Assembly (NCBI GenBank): GCA_014607495.2
Contig: CP053167.1
Coordinates: 9,796,001-9,860,000 of the forward strand
Source of the DNA: Carposina sasakii
Lineage: Eukaryota > Arthropoda > Insecta > Lepidoptera > Carposinidae
Reading direction: 5' to 3'
Length of the DNA stretch: 64,000 bases
Of the stretch, positions 20,101 through 25,319 are shown in pieces; positions within the stretch are counted from its first letter, which is position 1, and each line of letters opens with the position of its first letter. The position numbers and the translations under genes were made by a program. The notes below the pieces were generated by a model that saw nothing but the letters and a program-made list of their open reading frames with translations, searched no databases and was not told the DNA's origin.

Positions 20101-21906
20101 CTGGTGAAAAGTTGGCCCAACCTTTTTGCGGGATAAAGGGCATGACTATATGTCATGTATATGTATTATGGAATGATTGAATTGGTTCCAGAGCGAGCTA
20201 TTCCAAGACGACCTGTTCCCGCCCACAATAGTGACGTGGAAGCATTGCCTCAGCGCGAAGGAGTGGCTCGCGGGGAAGGTAGTGGCGCCCCCCACTGTGT
20301 CGTTACAGCCGCCCGGGATGCAGGCCTGTGAGTATTAGCGGCTGTTTACAAAATGTCCAAATTATCCGGGATAAAAATATTTTCCCGGGGAATTGTAGCA
20401 TATATGTGTTATTCTGATATACAAGCTATTTTTTGTGAAGTTTCATCAAAATCAACAAACATGCATACATCCTCACAAACTTTCGCGTTTATAATATAAG
20501 TAGAATTTGCGATTCGGACACAGTATTCTAAGTTAGAATTTCTAACAATTCCATTGTGTAGTATCGGCGCACACTACGCCGCCGCCCGCCGAGAAACCCA
20601 GGGAGAAACCACAACAAAAACCGAAACCCGATCTCATCAAGTCGCATCTGCCGCACGACGTCAAAGGCAAGCAGGACTGTGTGAGTAATTATTTATTAAG
20701 AGTAAAGTTTTACGTCTAGTAGTCAATACATAAAAGTCAGGTTTATTGATGATGATCTCCGACCGTATTTCGGCCAAGGCGACCAATCTCTACGGAGGTT
20801 GGCCAGGTACGCAGGAGATATTATAGTGCAGAAGTATGTGCGCAAACACAGATGCACTCTCTATTCCGTTACTCTCATAGTCCGATGGGACGGAAAGCCG
20901 ACACGACCGGAGAGAGATCAGGCGCAGGACCAACGGTTTTACGTGCTTTCCGAGGCACGAGCTAAGTGACAATTTTGCAACATTAAAATCTGTACCTCCT
21001 CCAGTTTGGAAGGTGCACGTCTTAACCACTGGGCTATCACCGCTTTATTATAGAGGTTTATTATAAAAGGGTTGAAGAAGTGTGTGATACACCATTTTTT
21101 AACAGTTAGTCTGTATTAAGTCTCACGTTTTAAGTAGCCTATCGCCGCTTTTTATGTCAAGTCAATGTTAAAGTAATTTTTTTGACATTTACAACTTACT
21201 TTGTCGATTGACAAGGTTAGTTGGCCCGATGGCTCAGTCGATTAGAGCAAAAGCATGGTTTGCGACGGGTCGTGGGATCGAGTCCCACCCGGGTGAAGAA
21301 TTTTTTTCATTTTCTTTATTAATAATGTTATAATTATTTTTCTTTATTTGTTGTGGTCTGGAAAGTACAAGTTCGTGTTTGGAGTTTTATGGCCTCCAAA
21401 GAGAATCTAATTAATAATTAGCCTAATGAAAAATCTAGGAGTACTATAAAGTCAGTTCTCCTTTATGTCCAAACCAAACAATAGATTTGACAAACCGTAT
21501 GCGTTTACTATTACCGCTACCGATATTCTATTCGGAGAATTATTGTAATAATATGGTCCATTCTGTCAGTCACACTTAAACGTAAACTTTAAATTAGACA
21601 GATCTGTCCCTCTCCATTCTTAATATAACTGGCTGTGACAGAAAGGGATAGGTAACTTTTAGTTTAGGTTTAAGTGTGACGGTCAGAATCGACCATACTA
21701 TGTCTCCTTTATGTCAAAACTAAACGATAGCTTAGACTGATGGTTATGATTTTCGAACGATCGATATTCGGAGAAGAAATTGTAATATGTTCTTAACCAT
21801 AATTATTTCACAGATAATGAAGTCCATGAGCGCTAAAGTCCAAATAAACCTGACATTAGAACAAGATAATATGGAAGGAGTAGACGAAGCGGAGTGGGAT
21901 CAGTAA
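226..21906 (+). CDS. pod1: Coronin-7/POD-1 (tandem WD40 coronin), 3' part of the gene, 18 exons
   Basis: Spliced span of a gene whose start lies left of the window. Coronin-7 proteins carry two coronin beta-propellers in one chain and act in cytoplasm and Golgi; the fly protein POD-1 crosslinks actin and microtubules and is needed for axon guidance. Seen here: a coronin extension motif ([15 protein letters not shown]) closing module 1, a Ser/Pro/acidic linker (exons 2-6), the second module opening with SKFRH (coronin N-terminal signature), WD-type repeats in exons 9-13, the coronin motifs [20 protein letters not shown] and [11 protein letters not shown], and an acidic tail ending EAEWDQ. About 820 residues are visible. 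Exons: 226-366, 2850-3317, 7156-7275, 9940-10060, 10505-10606, 11076-11176, 11825-11938, 12885-13033, 13449-13536, 15134-15290, 15757-15859, 16965-17086, 17521-17659, 18339-18470, 19640-19714, 20192-20327, 20562-20680, 21814-21906. All junctions keep frame except exon 2 to 3. Family assignment is by motif recognition, not a search. Confidence 0.93.
404..1104. mobile_element. MITE-like element with inverted ends (pod1 intron)
   Basis: Left end TAATTGGCAGCAATCGTACG and following ATGGCGCGATGCGTTTT recur inverted at 1052-1104, apart from a short AT insertion on the right. No open frame of note inside; a GC-rich patch sits at 655-700. Confidence 0.6.
1336..1425 (-). repeat. F5 repeat fragment
   Basis: Matches the dispersed F5 family (GATCTCCTT-ATGATCCTG motif) seen whole at 56580-56705 and 57985-58165. 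Confidence 0.5.
1430..2254. other. Unassigned intronic sequence
   Basis: AT-rich pod1 intron in which I see no coding exon or recognised repeat. Confidence 0.5.
2255..2394. mobile_element. MITE family P3, near-perfect palindrome
   Basis: Starts TAAGGGCCGATTTTTT and ends with its inverse. Arms contain AAACGTCAGATAGCCTATC, and a central GATGTTGTC / GACAGCATC pairing. Foldback element of about 140 bp. Confidence 0.8.
2850..3317 (+). CDS. pod1: pod1 exon 2: linker between the two propellers
   Basis: Acceptor ATATCCCAG ends at 2849. 156 codons in phase 0: starts [17 protein letters not shown], then is rich in Lys/Glu/Pro/Ser, with an acidic run ([19 protein letters not shown]) around residues 95-115 and several PKP motifs near the end. 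Probably disordered. The donor is ambiguous: AAG|GTATTT after 3317 is stronger but leaves phase 0, whereas exon 3 needs one leftover base. CCCA|GTGGAT after 3306 would restore the frame but is weak. Confidence 0.85.
3318..3969. other. Unassigned intronic sequence
   Basis: Start of pod1 intron 2. Contains a C-rich tract at 3716-3760. No exon found, although the exon 2/3 phase gap suggests one may hide somewhere in 3318-7155. Confidence 0.4.
3970..4138 (-). mobile_element. Non-autonomous Helitron fragment
   Basis: Lower-strand 3' end is CTAG (3970-3973) preceded by a GC-rich stem. Contains AAATCGGTTCAGCTGTTCTC, common to these elements, and runs into TTCATTTTTATATT. Confidence 0.55.
4141..4282 (-). 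mobile_element. Short internally deleted Helitron
   Basis: Hairpin end GACGCCCGCGACTCCGTC at the left and the 5' end TCTATACATACATATAATAA (lower strand) at 4281. Middle mostly deleted relative to 56217-56550. Confidence 0.65.
4663..4795. mobile_element. MITE family P3
   Basis: Starts AAGGGCCGATTTTTCC and ends CGTTTGGAAAAAT, with the same CAGATAGCCTATC arms as 2255-2394; the last bases of the right end are lost. Confidence 0.75.
5520..5623 (+). mobile_element. tRNA-derived SINE (F1), interrupted
   Basis: Keeps GAATGCAGAGGTCG and the CCCACCCGGGTGAGGAAT tail block with TTTATTAATAA, but the B-box region is disrupted. A Helitron begins inside its tail at 5624. Confidence 0.6.
5624..6532 (-). mobile_element. 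Non-autonomous Helitron carrying a 127-bp tandem repeat
   Basis: Lower-strand 5' end TCTACACTAATATTATAAAG at 6532, 3' end hairpin plus CTAG at 5624-5627, lying between A and T of a SINE tail with no duplication. From about 5864 to 6530 it is nearly identical to 34519-35186; the 3'-terminal part differs. The open frames it contains are by-products of the repeat. Confidence 0.8.
5862..6390. repeat. 127-bp minisatellite inside the Helitron
   Basis: Landmark AATGAACATATATGCC recurs at 6043, 6170 and 6297, with a diverged copy at 5916, a constant 127-bp step. About four units, the inner two almost identical. Confidence 0.9.
6648..6875 (+). mobile_element. tRNA-derived SINE (F1) with upstream head
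   Basis: A-box-like GGTGGCTCAGTGGTGAGAGC and B-box GTGGGTTCGATTCCCAC, then a TTTATTAATAATTTTATAA tail. The preceding 110 bp recur before the SINE at 51228, so the transposed unit is longer than the tRNA part. Confidence 0.85.
6898..6965 (+). repeat. F4 retroposon-like repeat, fragment
   Basis: Begins with AGCCTATTGCAGTCCACTGC, the landmark of a family with at least six copies here. Confidence 0.75.
7015..7130. repeat. Dispersed repeat ending just before pod1 exon 3
   Basis: Shares AAACCTTCCT, AATCACTC, TCCGTTGCGTAGTTT and ACTTTGTTTTATA with 10078-10215. Stops 25 bp from the exon 3 acceptor and is followed by (GAT)n. Confidence 0.6.
7156..7275 (+). CDS. pod1: pod1 exon 3: linker
   Basis: Acceptor TTTACAG ends at 7155, donor AAAG|GTACGC follows 7275. 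Read with two bases completing a split codon it gives [18 protein letters not shown], then charged and Ser-rich residues to PNK; the other two frames have stops. 120 nt, phase 1 at both ends, so it could be skipped without a frameshift. Confidence 0.75.
7352..7465 (+). mobile_element. tRNA-derived SINE (F1)
   Basis: B-box GTGGGTTCGATTCCCAC at about 7399-7415 and the shared TTTATTAATAATTTTATAA tail; A-box partly degraded. Confidence 0.75.
7560..8370. repeat. Repeat with ATGGCGGA motifs split by a LINE tail
   Basis: Two related halves (about 7560-7830 and 8147-8370) share CCAACATGGCGG / CCACCATGGCGG, ATGACAATGCATG and TATCAAAT motifs. Each half reads like one unit of a duplicated element. Confidence 0.55.
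7890..8146 (+). mobile_element. LINE 3' end with (ATT)n tail
   Basis: Contains CAGGCCTGACCTAGTGTGGG, AATAAAATTT and a terminal (ATT) run of about 11 units at 8117-8146, the usual look of a 5'-truncated non-LTR insertion. Left boundary uncertain. Confidence 0.6.
8388..8593 (+). pseudogene. Pif1-like helicase C-terminus, probably from an autonomous Helitron
   Basis: Reads [20 protein letters not shown] then [20 protein letters not shown], ending [14 protein letters not shown] with TAA at 8591-8593. The [13 protein letters not shown] block is the last conserved helicase motif of Pif1-family proteins, which Helitron Rep/Hel proteins carry at their C-terminus. Only the last 68 or so codons remain; upstream is unrelated repeat. 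Whether the source was a Helitron or another Pif1-bearing element cannot be told from this piece. Confidence 0.75.
8591..9712. mobile_element. Foldback element with about 200-bp arms, split by a Helitron
   Basis: Left arm 8591-8742 plus 9222-9268 and right arm about 9516-9712 are inverse copies (for example ACACATTTGACACAATTTA versus its inverse at 9562). The loop is 9269-9515. The left arm is interrupted by the Helitron at 8743-9221. Confidence 0.85.
8743..9221 (+). mobile_element. Non-autonomous Helitron, exact ends readable
   Basis: Begins TCCCAACTAATATTATAAAT and ends GCGTCCACTAG after the hairpin GGACGGAGTCGCGAGCGTCC. It sits between A and T; the intact palindrome arm reads straight across the site, showing no target duplication. 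Contains (GTCT)n at 8774-8797. Confidence 0.9.
9720..9939. other. Unassigned intron end
   Basis: AT-rich stretch before pod1 exon 4 with AATAAATAAATAA at 9776-9788; nothing else seen. Confidence 0.4.
9940..10060 (+). CDS. pod1: pod1 exon 4: linker
   Basis: Acceptor TTTTCGCAG ends at 9939, donor GA|GTAAGT follows 10060. Encodes an acidic Ser-rich piece ([20 protein letters not shown]) then [19 protein letters not shown]. The first codon is split 1+2 with exon 3, giving E. The reading frame agrees with exons 3 and 5. Confidence 0.85.
10078..10215. repeat. Dispersed repeat just after pod1 exon 4
   Basis: Same family as 7015-7130 (CCGCATCAAAATCCGTTGCG, ACAGACAGCA). Starts 17 bp after the exon 4 donor. 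Confidence 0.6.
10505..10606 (+). CDS. pod1: pod1 exon 5: linker
   Basis: Acceptor CTCCCAG ends at 10504 and donor CTCAG|GTCATT follows 10606. Encodes [20 protein letters not shown] followed by a Ser/Pro stretch ending APLR. The donor lacks G at +5 and runs directly into a low-complexity TCAT-rich tract. Confidence 0.85.
10608..10760. repeat. TCAT-rich low-complexity tract at a splice donor
   Basis: Degenerate (TCATTCAT) sequence beginning at the exon 5 donor; the same type of tract recurs at 15480-15740. Confidence 0.7.
11076..11176 (+). CDS. pod1: pod1 exon 6: basic linker
   Basis: Acceptor TTATTACAG ends at 11075, donor TTTG|GTAAGT follows 11176. Encodes [20 protein letters not shown] then [13 protein letters not shown], a basic and Ser/Thr-rich segment leading into module 2. 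Confidence 0.88.
11586..11670 (+). mobile_element. tRNA-derived SINE (F1), 5' truncated
   Basis: Retains GCAGAGGTCGTGGGTTCGAT, TCCCACCCGGGTGAGG and the TTTATTAATAATTTTATAA tail; A-box missing. Confidence 0.75.
11825..11938 (+). CDS. pod1: pod1 exon 7: start of second coronin module
   Basis: Acceptor TTAACAG ends at 11824; donor TGTG|GTATGT follows 11938. Opens [20 protein letters not shown]. The SKFRH motif is the hallmark of the short domain that precedes coronin propellers. Ends CNGFC with a split codon. Confidence 0.92.
11950..12115. repeat. Retroposon-like repeat with (CAT)n head
   Basis: (CAT)6 then AAGTCCACTGCTGAACATGA and CCGACCGGTCGGAAG, shared with 39080-39185. Confidence 0.6.
12345..12840 (-). 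pseudogene. Decayed LINE reverse transcriptase (Jockey-like)
   Basis: On the lower strand, in shifting frames: [53 protein letters not shown], then the catalytic FADD box at about 12400. Order and spacing fit the RT palm of Jockey-type non-LTR elements. Several frameshifts and stops; inactive. Lies in the pod1 intron before exon 8. Confidence 0.8.
12885..13033 (+). CDS. pod1: pod1 exon 8: first blade of propeller 2
   Basis: Acceptor TCTCTAG ends at 12884; donor CTGCAG|GTGAGA follows 13033. Encodes [20 protein letters not shown], then an Ala/Pro-rich low-complexity insert coded by a very GC-rich stretch (about 12961-13015), then LLLHTAPLQ. The donor is the first unit of a 19-bp tandem array. 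Confidence 0.9.
13028..13235. repeat. 19-bp minisatellite built on the exon 8 splice donor
   Basis: Unit CTGCAGGTGAGATTCAATG, perfect at 13028, 13047, 13066, 13085, 13104, 13123 and 13142, then diverged copies at 13161, 13180, 13199 and part at 13218. The first copy straddles the pod1 exon 8 / intron border, so every perfect unit repeats a CAG|GTGAGA donor. Confidence 0.97.
13449..13536 (+). CDS. pod1: pod1 exon 9: WD repeat
   Basis: Acceptor TTTTTCAG ends at 13448; donor ACAG|GTTTGT follows 13536. Encodes [19 protein letters not shown] then [10 protein letters not shown], the standard coronin blade in which DFVFDP follows the LHTAPLQ of exon 8. Confidence 0.92.
13568..13835 (+). repeat. F4 retroposon-like repeat
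   Basis: Starts CAGCCTATTGCAGTCCACTG; contains GACGTAGGCC, ACCCGCCTGCCC-type block and GGTGGTACAAACTCTACTCT near its end. Almost full length. Confidence 0.8.
14345..14765. mobile_element. MITE family P6 interrupted by another MITE
   Basis: 14345-14449 and 14750-14765 together match the intact P6 element at 21553-21698 (CTCTCCATTCTTA, GACAGAAAGGGA, AAGTGTGACGGTCAG). Confidence 0.7.
14450..14746. mobile_element. MITE family P5 with CAG target duplication
   Basis: Ends GGGGTCTACTCTG and its inverse CAGAGTAGACCCC. CAG precedes (14447-14449) and follows (14747-14749). Three-base CWG duplications are typical of Harbinger-type elements. Confidence 0.8.
14792..15107 (+). mobile_element. Non-autonomous Helitron
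   Basis: Starts TCTTCTATACATATAATAAA after A, ends hairpin plus CCACTAG before T. Contains TTTTTATCCCGGGAAAATG. Ends 26 bp before the exon 10 acceptor. Confidence 0.85.
15134..15290 (+). CDS. pod1: pod1 exon 10: WD repeat
   Basis: Acceptor CCTCAG ends at 15133; donor CCAC|GTGAGT follows 15290. Encodes a full blade containing [20 protein letters not shown] and ending [12 protein letters not shown]; the WD dipeptide is present. The acceptor lies 26 bp from the end of a Helitron. Confidence 0.94.
15542..15605. repeat. Perfect 26-bp hairpin in pod1 intron
   Basis: CTCTGTTTCATTCATGTCCA at 15542 onward pairs exactly with TGGACATGAATGAAACAGAG ending 15605. Loop of 12 nt at 15568-15579. Confidence 0.9.
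15757..15859 (+). CDS. pod1: pod1 exon 11: WD repeat
   Basis: Acceptor CTTTACAG ends at 15756; donor TTAGG|GTAAGC follows 15859. Encodes [20 protein letters not shown] then [14 protein letters not shown]. The GH...W spacing is typical of WD40 blades. Confidence 0.95.
16168..16465 (-). mobile_element. Non-autonomous Helitron
   Basis: Lower-strand start TCTATACATATAATAAAATT at 16465; 3' hairpin end at 16168 with CTAG mutated to CTAT. Shares the ATTTTCCCGGGATAAAAAG block. Confidence 0.75.
16541..16739 (+). repeat. F6 dispersed repeat
   Basis: Contains ACTTGTACATCTCGACTATA, CCTCAAAATTGGTCAGAAGT and GCCTACCCCGTAAGGGATAA. The terminal (TATG)n is cut by a Helitron at 16740. Confidence 0.75.
16740..16916 (+). 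mobile_element. Short Helitron just upstream of exon 12
   Basis: Starts TCTTCTAATATATAAAATTC after A; ends GGGCAACAGCTAG before T. Inserted in the microsatellite tail of the F6 repeat, and ends 48 bp from the pod1 exon 12 acceptor. Confidence 0.85.
16965..17086 (+). CDS. pod1: pod1 exon 12: WD repeat
   Basis: Acceptor TCCGCTAG ends at 16964; donor ATAA|GTAAGT follows 17086. Encodes [20 protein letters not shown] then [20 protein letters not shown]. The RGARIVW strand is conserved in coronins. Higher GC than its surroundings. Confidence 0.93.
17326..17475 (+). repeat. F4 retroposon-like repeat, partial
   Basis: (CATCGT) run then CAGCCTATTGCAGTCCACTG and CATCTGACCGGAGGGCG. Confidence 0.7.
17521..17659 (+). 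CDS. pod1: pod1 exon 13: WD repeat
   Basis: Acceptor TAACCCAG ends at 17520; donor CGG|GTGAGT follows 17659. Encodes [20 protein letters not shown] and later [12 protein letters not shown], matching the coronin blade that precedes GDSTIYCYE in the next exon. Confidence 0.94.
17872..17945. repeat. Perfect 35-bp hairpin with 4-nt loop in pod1 intron
   Basis: Left arm 17872-17906 (contains TTTAACGGGTATGGGGTACA) and right arm 17911-17945 are exact inverse copies around TATT. Confidence 0.95.
18015..18192 (-). repeat. LINE tail fragment followed by half of MITE P15
   Basis: 18015-18085 contains CATTTATTTGCACAAAATAT, an antisense LINE-like tail. 18090-18192 matches the right half of 26665-26873 (CGTTTCATA, CTAACATTTT, AGTAACTAGCGCCAT). 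Confidence 0.5.
18218..18318 (-). mobile_element. tRNA-derived SINE (F1), antisense
   Basis: Inverse of the SINE: AAGAAATTCTTCACCCGAGT, GTGGGAATCGAACGCACG and CACTAAGCCACCGGGTCAAT. Its head lies about 20 bp before the exon 14 acceptor. Confidence 0.85.
18339..18470 (+). CDS. pod1: pod1 exon 14: last blade and coronin extension
   Basis: Acceptor TTCATAG ends at 18338; donor GAG AAG|GTACCT follows 18470. 44 codons, phase 0: [20 protein letters not shown] then [20 protein letters not shown]. The HQGIAFLQK motif is diagnostic for the coronin C-terminal extension. A SINE ends about 20 bp upstream of the acceptor. Confidence 0.95.
18507..18975. mobile_element. MITE P3 split by MITE P2
   Basis: Left part 18507-18576 and right part 18948-18975 rejoin into a P3 element (GACAGCATCAAC-TA-TTCTTTTGATAAGC). 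Confidence 0.75.
18577..18947 (+). mobile_element. MITE family P2, full length
   Basis: Starts CAGGGTGATTTTTGGTCGTC and ends AAAAAACACCCTG, flanked by TA on each side. Contains CTACGGAATCTCCTCATCAT and TGCATAAATGCACAT. 371 bp, no coding capacity. Confidence 0.88.
19640..19714 (+). CDS. pod1: pod1 exon 15: coronin extension
   Basis: Acceptor CATTTTAG ends at 19639; donor ATAAAG|GTGAGT follows 19714. 25 codons beginning [20 protein letters not shown] and ending VPRIK. In coronins this segment packs back on the propeller. Confidence 0.94.
19764..19975 (-). repeat. F6 dispersed repeat, antisense
   Basis: Inverse of 16541-16739: CTTATGGGGTAGGCAGAGCA, GAACCACATGGTGCCACTTC and GAGAAGAGAAGCAGCTGTAG. 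Confidence 0.75.
20192..20327 (+). CDS. pod1: pod1 exon 16: coronin extension
   Basis: Acceptor TTCCAG ends at 20191; donor GCCT|GTGAGT follows 20327. Encodes [20 protein letters not shown] then [20 protein letters not shown]. The FQDDLFPPT motif is a strongly conserved coronin signature. One leftover base, phase 1. Confidence 0.95.
20346..20504 (-). mobile_element. Helitron lacking its 3' end
   Basis: Lower-strand start TCTACTTATATTATAAACGC at 20504. Shares ATTATCCGGGATAAAAATAT but the hairpin/CTAG end is absent. Confidence 0.65.
20562..20680 (+). CDS. pod1: pod1 exon 17: Pro/Lys-rich tail
   Basis: Acceptor TTGTGTAG ends at 20561; donor GACTGT|GTGAGT follows 20680. Encodes [20 protein letters not shown] then [19 protein letters not shown], a charged Pro-rich linker likely unstructured. 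Confidence 0.9.
20742..21055 (-). mobile_element. SINE family F7, antisense
   Basis: Inverse of 54787-55130. Reads GCGGTGATAGCCCAGTGGTT on the lower strand, then ACGTGC-ACCTTCCAAACTGG and AAGCACGTAAAACCGTTGGT. Its tRNA-like B-box stretch has been lost. Confidence 0.8.
21222..21345 (+). mobile_element. tRNA-derived SINE (F1)
   Basis: GGCCCGATGGCTCAGTCGAT then GTGGGATCGAGTCCCACCCG, and tail TTTATTAATAATGTTATAA. Head and tail both intact. Confidence 0.85.
21553..21698. mobile_element. MITE family P6, uninterrupted copy
   Basis: Ends TATGGTCCATTCTGTCAGTC and its near inverse (GACGGTCAGAATCGACCATA). Serves as the empty site for the P5 insertion at 14450. Confidence 0.75.
21814..21906 (+). CDS. 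pod1: pod1 last exon: acidic tail and stop
   Basis: Acceptor TTTCACAG ends at 21813. Encodes [20 protein letters not shown] then [10 protein letters not shown] and TAA at 21904-21906. The acidic ending with one tryptophan matches the CA-like motif at the end of coronin-7 proteins, associated in the family with Arp2/3-type contacts; that role is inferred. Confidence 0.93.
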   Translation: MMKSMSAKVQINLTLEQDNMEGVDEAEWDQ

Positions 21907-22125
21907 CGTAATAACTCGCAATAGCCTACACCCGAATTTAGATGCTAACAACATACGTAGACGGTATAGTTTAGAATAATCATCGGTTATACTTATGTGT
22001 ACATATTGACGGGTTATTGTCAAGTTTTTTTCTTATAGAGTAGAGTGAGAGGTTTAGATGGAAAAGTAATTCTTTTTATTGCTTGTGAGCTATGATATTC
22101 TTTTGAGTATGGCTATGGACTTATA

Positions 22126-22384
22126 CAGGTGTAACAAAAGGGGTATGTTAAGCGAAACGCTATGTAAATAGACCATTAACAGGAACCTACCCACAAAATT
22201 TCAAACCTGTAATCACATGTTTTTTTTTCCAGATAGTATGCAGAATTCCTACACAATTCAGGAGTGTTCATACAATCTTGAAAAGTAAACATGTGATTTC
22301 GAGTTTTAAATTTTGGAAATAGGTTTTCTATAGTGGGCTATTCATATAGGTTTCCGCTTAACATACCCTTTCTGTTACACCCTG
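22126..22384. mobile_element. MITE family P1 (foldback)
   Basis: Starts CAGGTGTAACAAAAGGGGTA, ends TTTCTGTTACACCCTG, flanked by TA. Arms share AAACATGTGATTTCGAG / CACATG motifs. Confidence 0.85.
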
Positions 22385-23087
22385 TATATGAACAGAGACA
22401 TGTGGACTTAAATGAGGCCTTTGCCCAGCAGTGGGATACTATTAGGGCTACATGAAAACGGCTATGAGATACCGCTTTATATCGTTTCAGTAAAGAAAAT
22501 TTCTGTCTTTCCAATGAAGCATGTATATCAGCTATTTATACGTAGAGTAACTATGTCCAAAGCTATACTGTATTTTTATTTTTTCGATAACTACCAGTTT
22601 CCGAGATATTTCAGTTTGAGATCTTGTGTGCATAGCGGCTGTGACGTCACAACACTTTCAGGCTTCTGTTTTCATTAACTTTGAGTAAATAACTTCTTAC
22701 CTCTCACTCTGTCTCTGCAAACACACGTCTAGGGCGAGCGAGACAACATGAGTTTAAAGACACATTGAAATTTTTAAAATCTTTTTATACAATATACCAC
22801 TGTATTTAGAACGTGCAATAGATTAATATGTATGTAAGTGTAACCAACCAAGAGACTTAAAAGTATATTTAAGTATGTATTAAGTAATCTTTTTTAAGAA
22901 ATGAAATTCTCTGAAACATGGAAAAATTTTACATTGTTTAAATATACTTTTTCTGAAGTCTAATCAAAAATACTTATATTTTACTTCTAAAATTAAGCTA
23001 TGTAAGTAGATATAGGTATACTAAGTTCCCAAATCGATTTAATAGCGGACTCCTTTTGATTTGGTTCCAATCATTATTTTTATTTGG

Positions 23088-23205
23088 TTAAAAGCCAATC
23101 ATCAGATAGGTCTATTTGAAGGATTAAATAGATGTTGTCTTTATCTTTATCTACTTTTAGAGAAAGACAGCATAATTTTCATCATTTAGAAATATCTGCC
23201 CTCCA
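23088..23205. mobile_element. MITE family P3, diverged
   Basis: AATCATCAGATAGGTCTATT, a GATGTTGTC/GAAAGACAGC core and AAATATCTGCCCTCC at the end. Confidence 0.6.
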
Positions 23206-23214
23206 TCTGAATTG

Positions 23215-23340
23215 AACTTGTACATCTCAATTATACCCTCAAAATTGGTCAGAAGTGGCACCACGTGGTTCTATCGGCCCTTGGTGCTCTGCCTACCCCG
23301 TAAGGGATAAAGGCGTGATTATATGTATGTATGTATGTAT
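23215..23340 (+). repeat. F6 dispersed repeat with (TATG)n tail
   Basis: GTACATCTCAATTATACCCT to GGCGTGATTATATGTATGTA; 5' part missing. Confidence 0.75.
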
Positions 23341-24556
23341 CTGAATTGAGTATCAGAGCCATCTCAACACAGATTCTTGATTTTAGAAGTGATGTAAGTT
23401 ATAAAAATAGATCCTAATACCCTTTTCTACATTTTGATACCTAAACCGAAGTATTTTCTAGAACTTTTTCCCGATAAGCGACTAGAACGAATAGCTCCCC
23501 ATTAAATACATAATCTTAGATATTACCTTAGCATAAGGCGCATAAAGTTTCCTAATTTATATTATGCAAATGCTAAAAACTTGTAGGCTTACTTCCAATT
23601 CTAAACAACTTATCTATACAGTTATTTTTAAACACTTATACAGTTATATAAATTATGCCTACAGTTATATAAAAATTTAAACATTCAGAAATTATGATTT
23701 AATAAAATCATTATCTTATAAGATCTTGATTATCATAATAATTGTCAAAAGTCAGATTGAGAAACTATACTAAAAACCATAATTCGAGAGACTAGTTTGA
23801 CAACTAAGTGACAGATAAAGGTTACCAGAAATAGAAGAAATTAAATAGTGACGTTATAGTCGATATCGACAATTGTCGATTATAGTTCATTTTAACTCCA
23901 ATGTAGAATAAATGCTCATGCTGCAACCCAAATACTGCAAAAAGTTCCGTAAAAATGATGTTACTCGTAATAAAGATTTTACCTACGTTTTTCGGCAGAA
24001 TTATAACATTTGTACTCTAGTATTATTACTCCAGCAGAGTCAAGTAGTTTACTTCGTGAAAAAGTGTTTTCAGCAACATGGAATCATTCAGACACTTTCA
24101 ATATTTAAAATGAAAAGGAAATAATATTACTAACGCGAAAAATACAAACAAGCAATTGTATTGTAATATTATACCTCGTACCTACAGTAAATTAATTAAT
24201 AATTTTATTATTATTATTTAAAAAATATAAACGTAAAATATCAATCTGACTTTTTTTTAAATATCGATACGAACAGCATTACCCCGACCATGGCAACATT
24301 TGTGCAAAATGTCCTGTCAAACTAGTCTGGAATTATGGTTTCGAGTATAAACGATCCGTTTTAGGAATAGTCATTAAACACTGTGTACTAGAATATGGAA
24401 TTTATTATTTATATATTTTGCTTTATATTTTACGCGATCTCCAGCCTTATTAGACATTAACTTAATGATCTATTTCTTAATTTACTAACATGGTTTATAA
24501 TGCTGAAAGAAAATATCATGATAAGTTGGTTAAATTAAGACAAACAGATAATTATA
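23341..24556. other. Unassigned intergenic sequence
   Basis: AT-rich; no repeat family or coding exon recognised. CGATATCGACAATTGTCGAT at 23861-23880 is a small palindrome-rich patch. Confidence 0.4.
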
Positions 24557-24841
24557 CAGGGTGTAAGAAAAAGCAAAATGCTATGAAAAGAGCTTACTAA
24601 TAGAGAACTTATATCAAAATTTGAGACTCAAAATCACATGTTTATTTTTTCAATAATTATGGAGAAATTCCTGAAAAACTTGGGAATGTTCGTTCATATA
24701 ATCTTGAAAAATAACAATAACAATTATTTTGAAAAATAACCTAATATCAATTAACTTCGAATCTCAAATTTTGTTCTCTATAGTGGGCTATTATGAAAAT
24801 ACTCTCAATTTCGCTTAACATAGCCCTTTTGTTACACCTTG
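24557..24841. mobile_element. MITE family P1
   Basis: CAGGGTGTAAGAAAAAGCAA to AGCCCTTTTGTTACACCTTG; arms diverged and a short AACAATAACAATTA insertion. Confidence 0.8.
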
Positions 24842-24935
24842 TAAATAAAATGCGTATTATTATGATCTCACATGACCAAATTAACTGTAAACCCTTGCTC
24901 ATTCAATGCTCATTTATGTATGTAATATTTATATA

Positions 24936-25319
24936 CAGGGTGATTTTTGGTCGTCAACGTTCCCGAAAACTACGGAATCTCCTCATCATCACGATCATTT
25001 TTCTCCATGGAAGTATACCTGGGAAGTGTCTGGTTTCCAAAATATTAGGGTCCAAAGTTGAGTAAATAGACTGCGTTTTTCTGCATAAATGCACATAGAC
25101 GCGCGTAGCAGGATTTTTTCACGAAAAATAATTAATATCTGTGTATAAAAAAACTAACATAAATACTAGACACTATAAATTTCGCACGATCAAGGAACTT
25201 AAATTTTTTTTTCAAAAAAAAAAATTTTTTTTTCCAGCATTTTTTTTGGCATAAACTTACTTTATTTCATGTATAGAATACGTACCCTTCGTTAAAGGTG
25301 GCCACAAAAAAACACCCTG
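24936..25319 (+). mobile_element. MITE family P2, full length
   Basis: CAGGGTGATTTTTGGTCGTC to ACAAAAAAACACCCTG, TA on both sides; 384 bp. Confidence 0.88.

Larger units (their letters stand above)
21907..23706 (+). other. pod1: Possible pod1 3' UTR
   Basis: No coding sequence after the stop. The first canonical AATAAA is at 23701-23706, with ATTAAA variants at 23123 and about 23505. MITE P1 (22126-22384), P3 and F6 copies lie inside, so the true 3' end may be earlier; transcript ends cannot be told from sequence. Confidence 0.35.
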
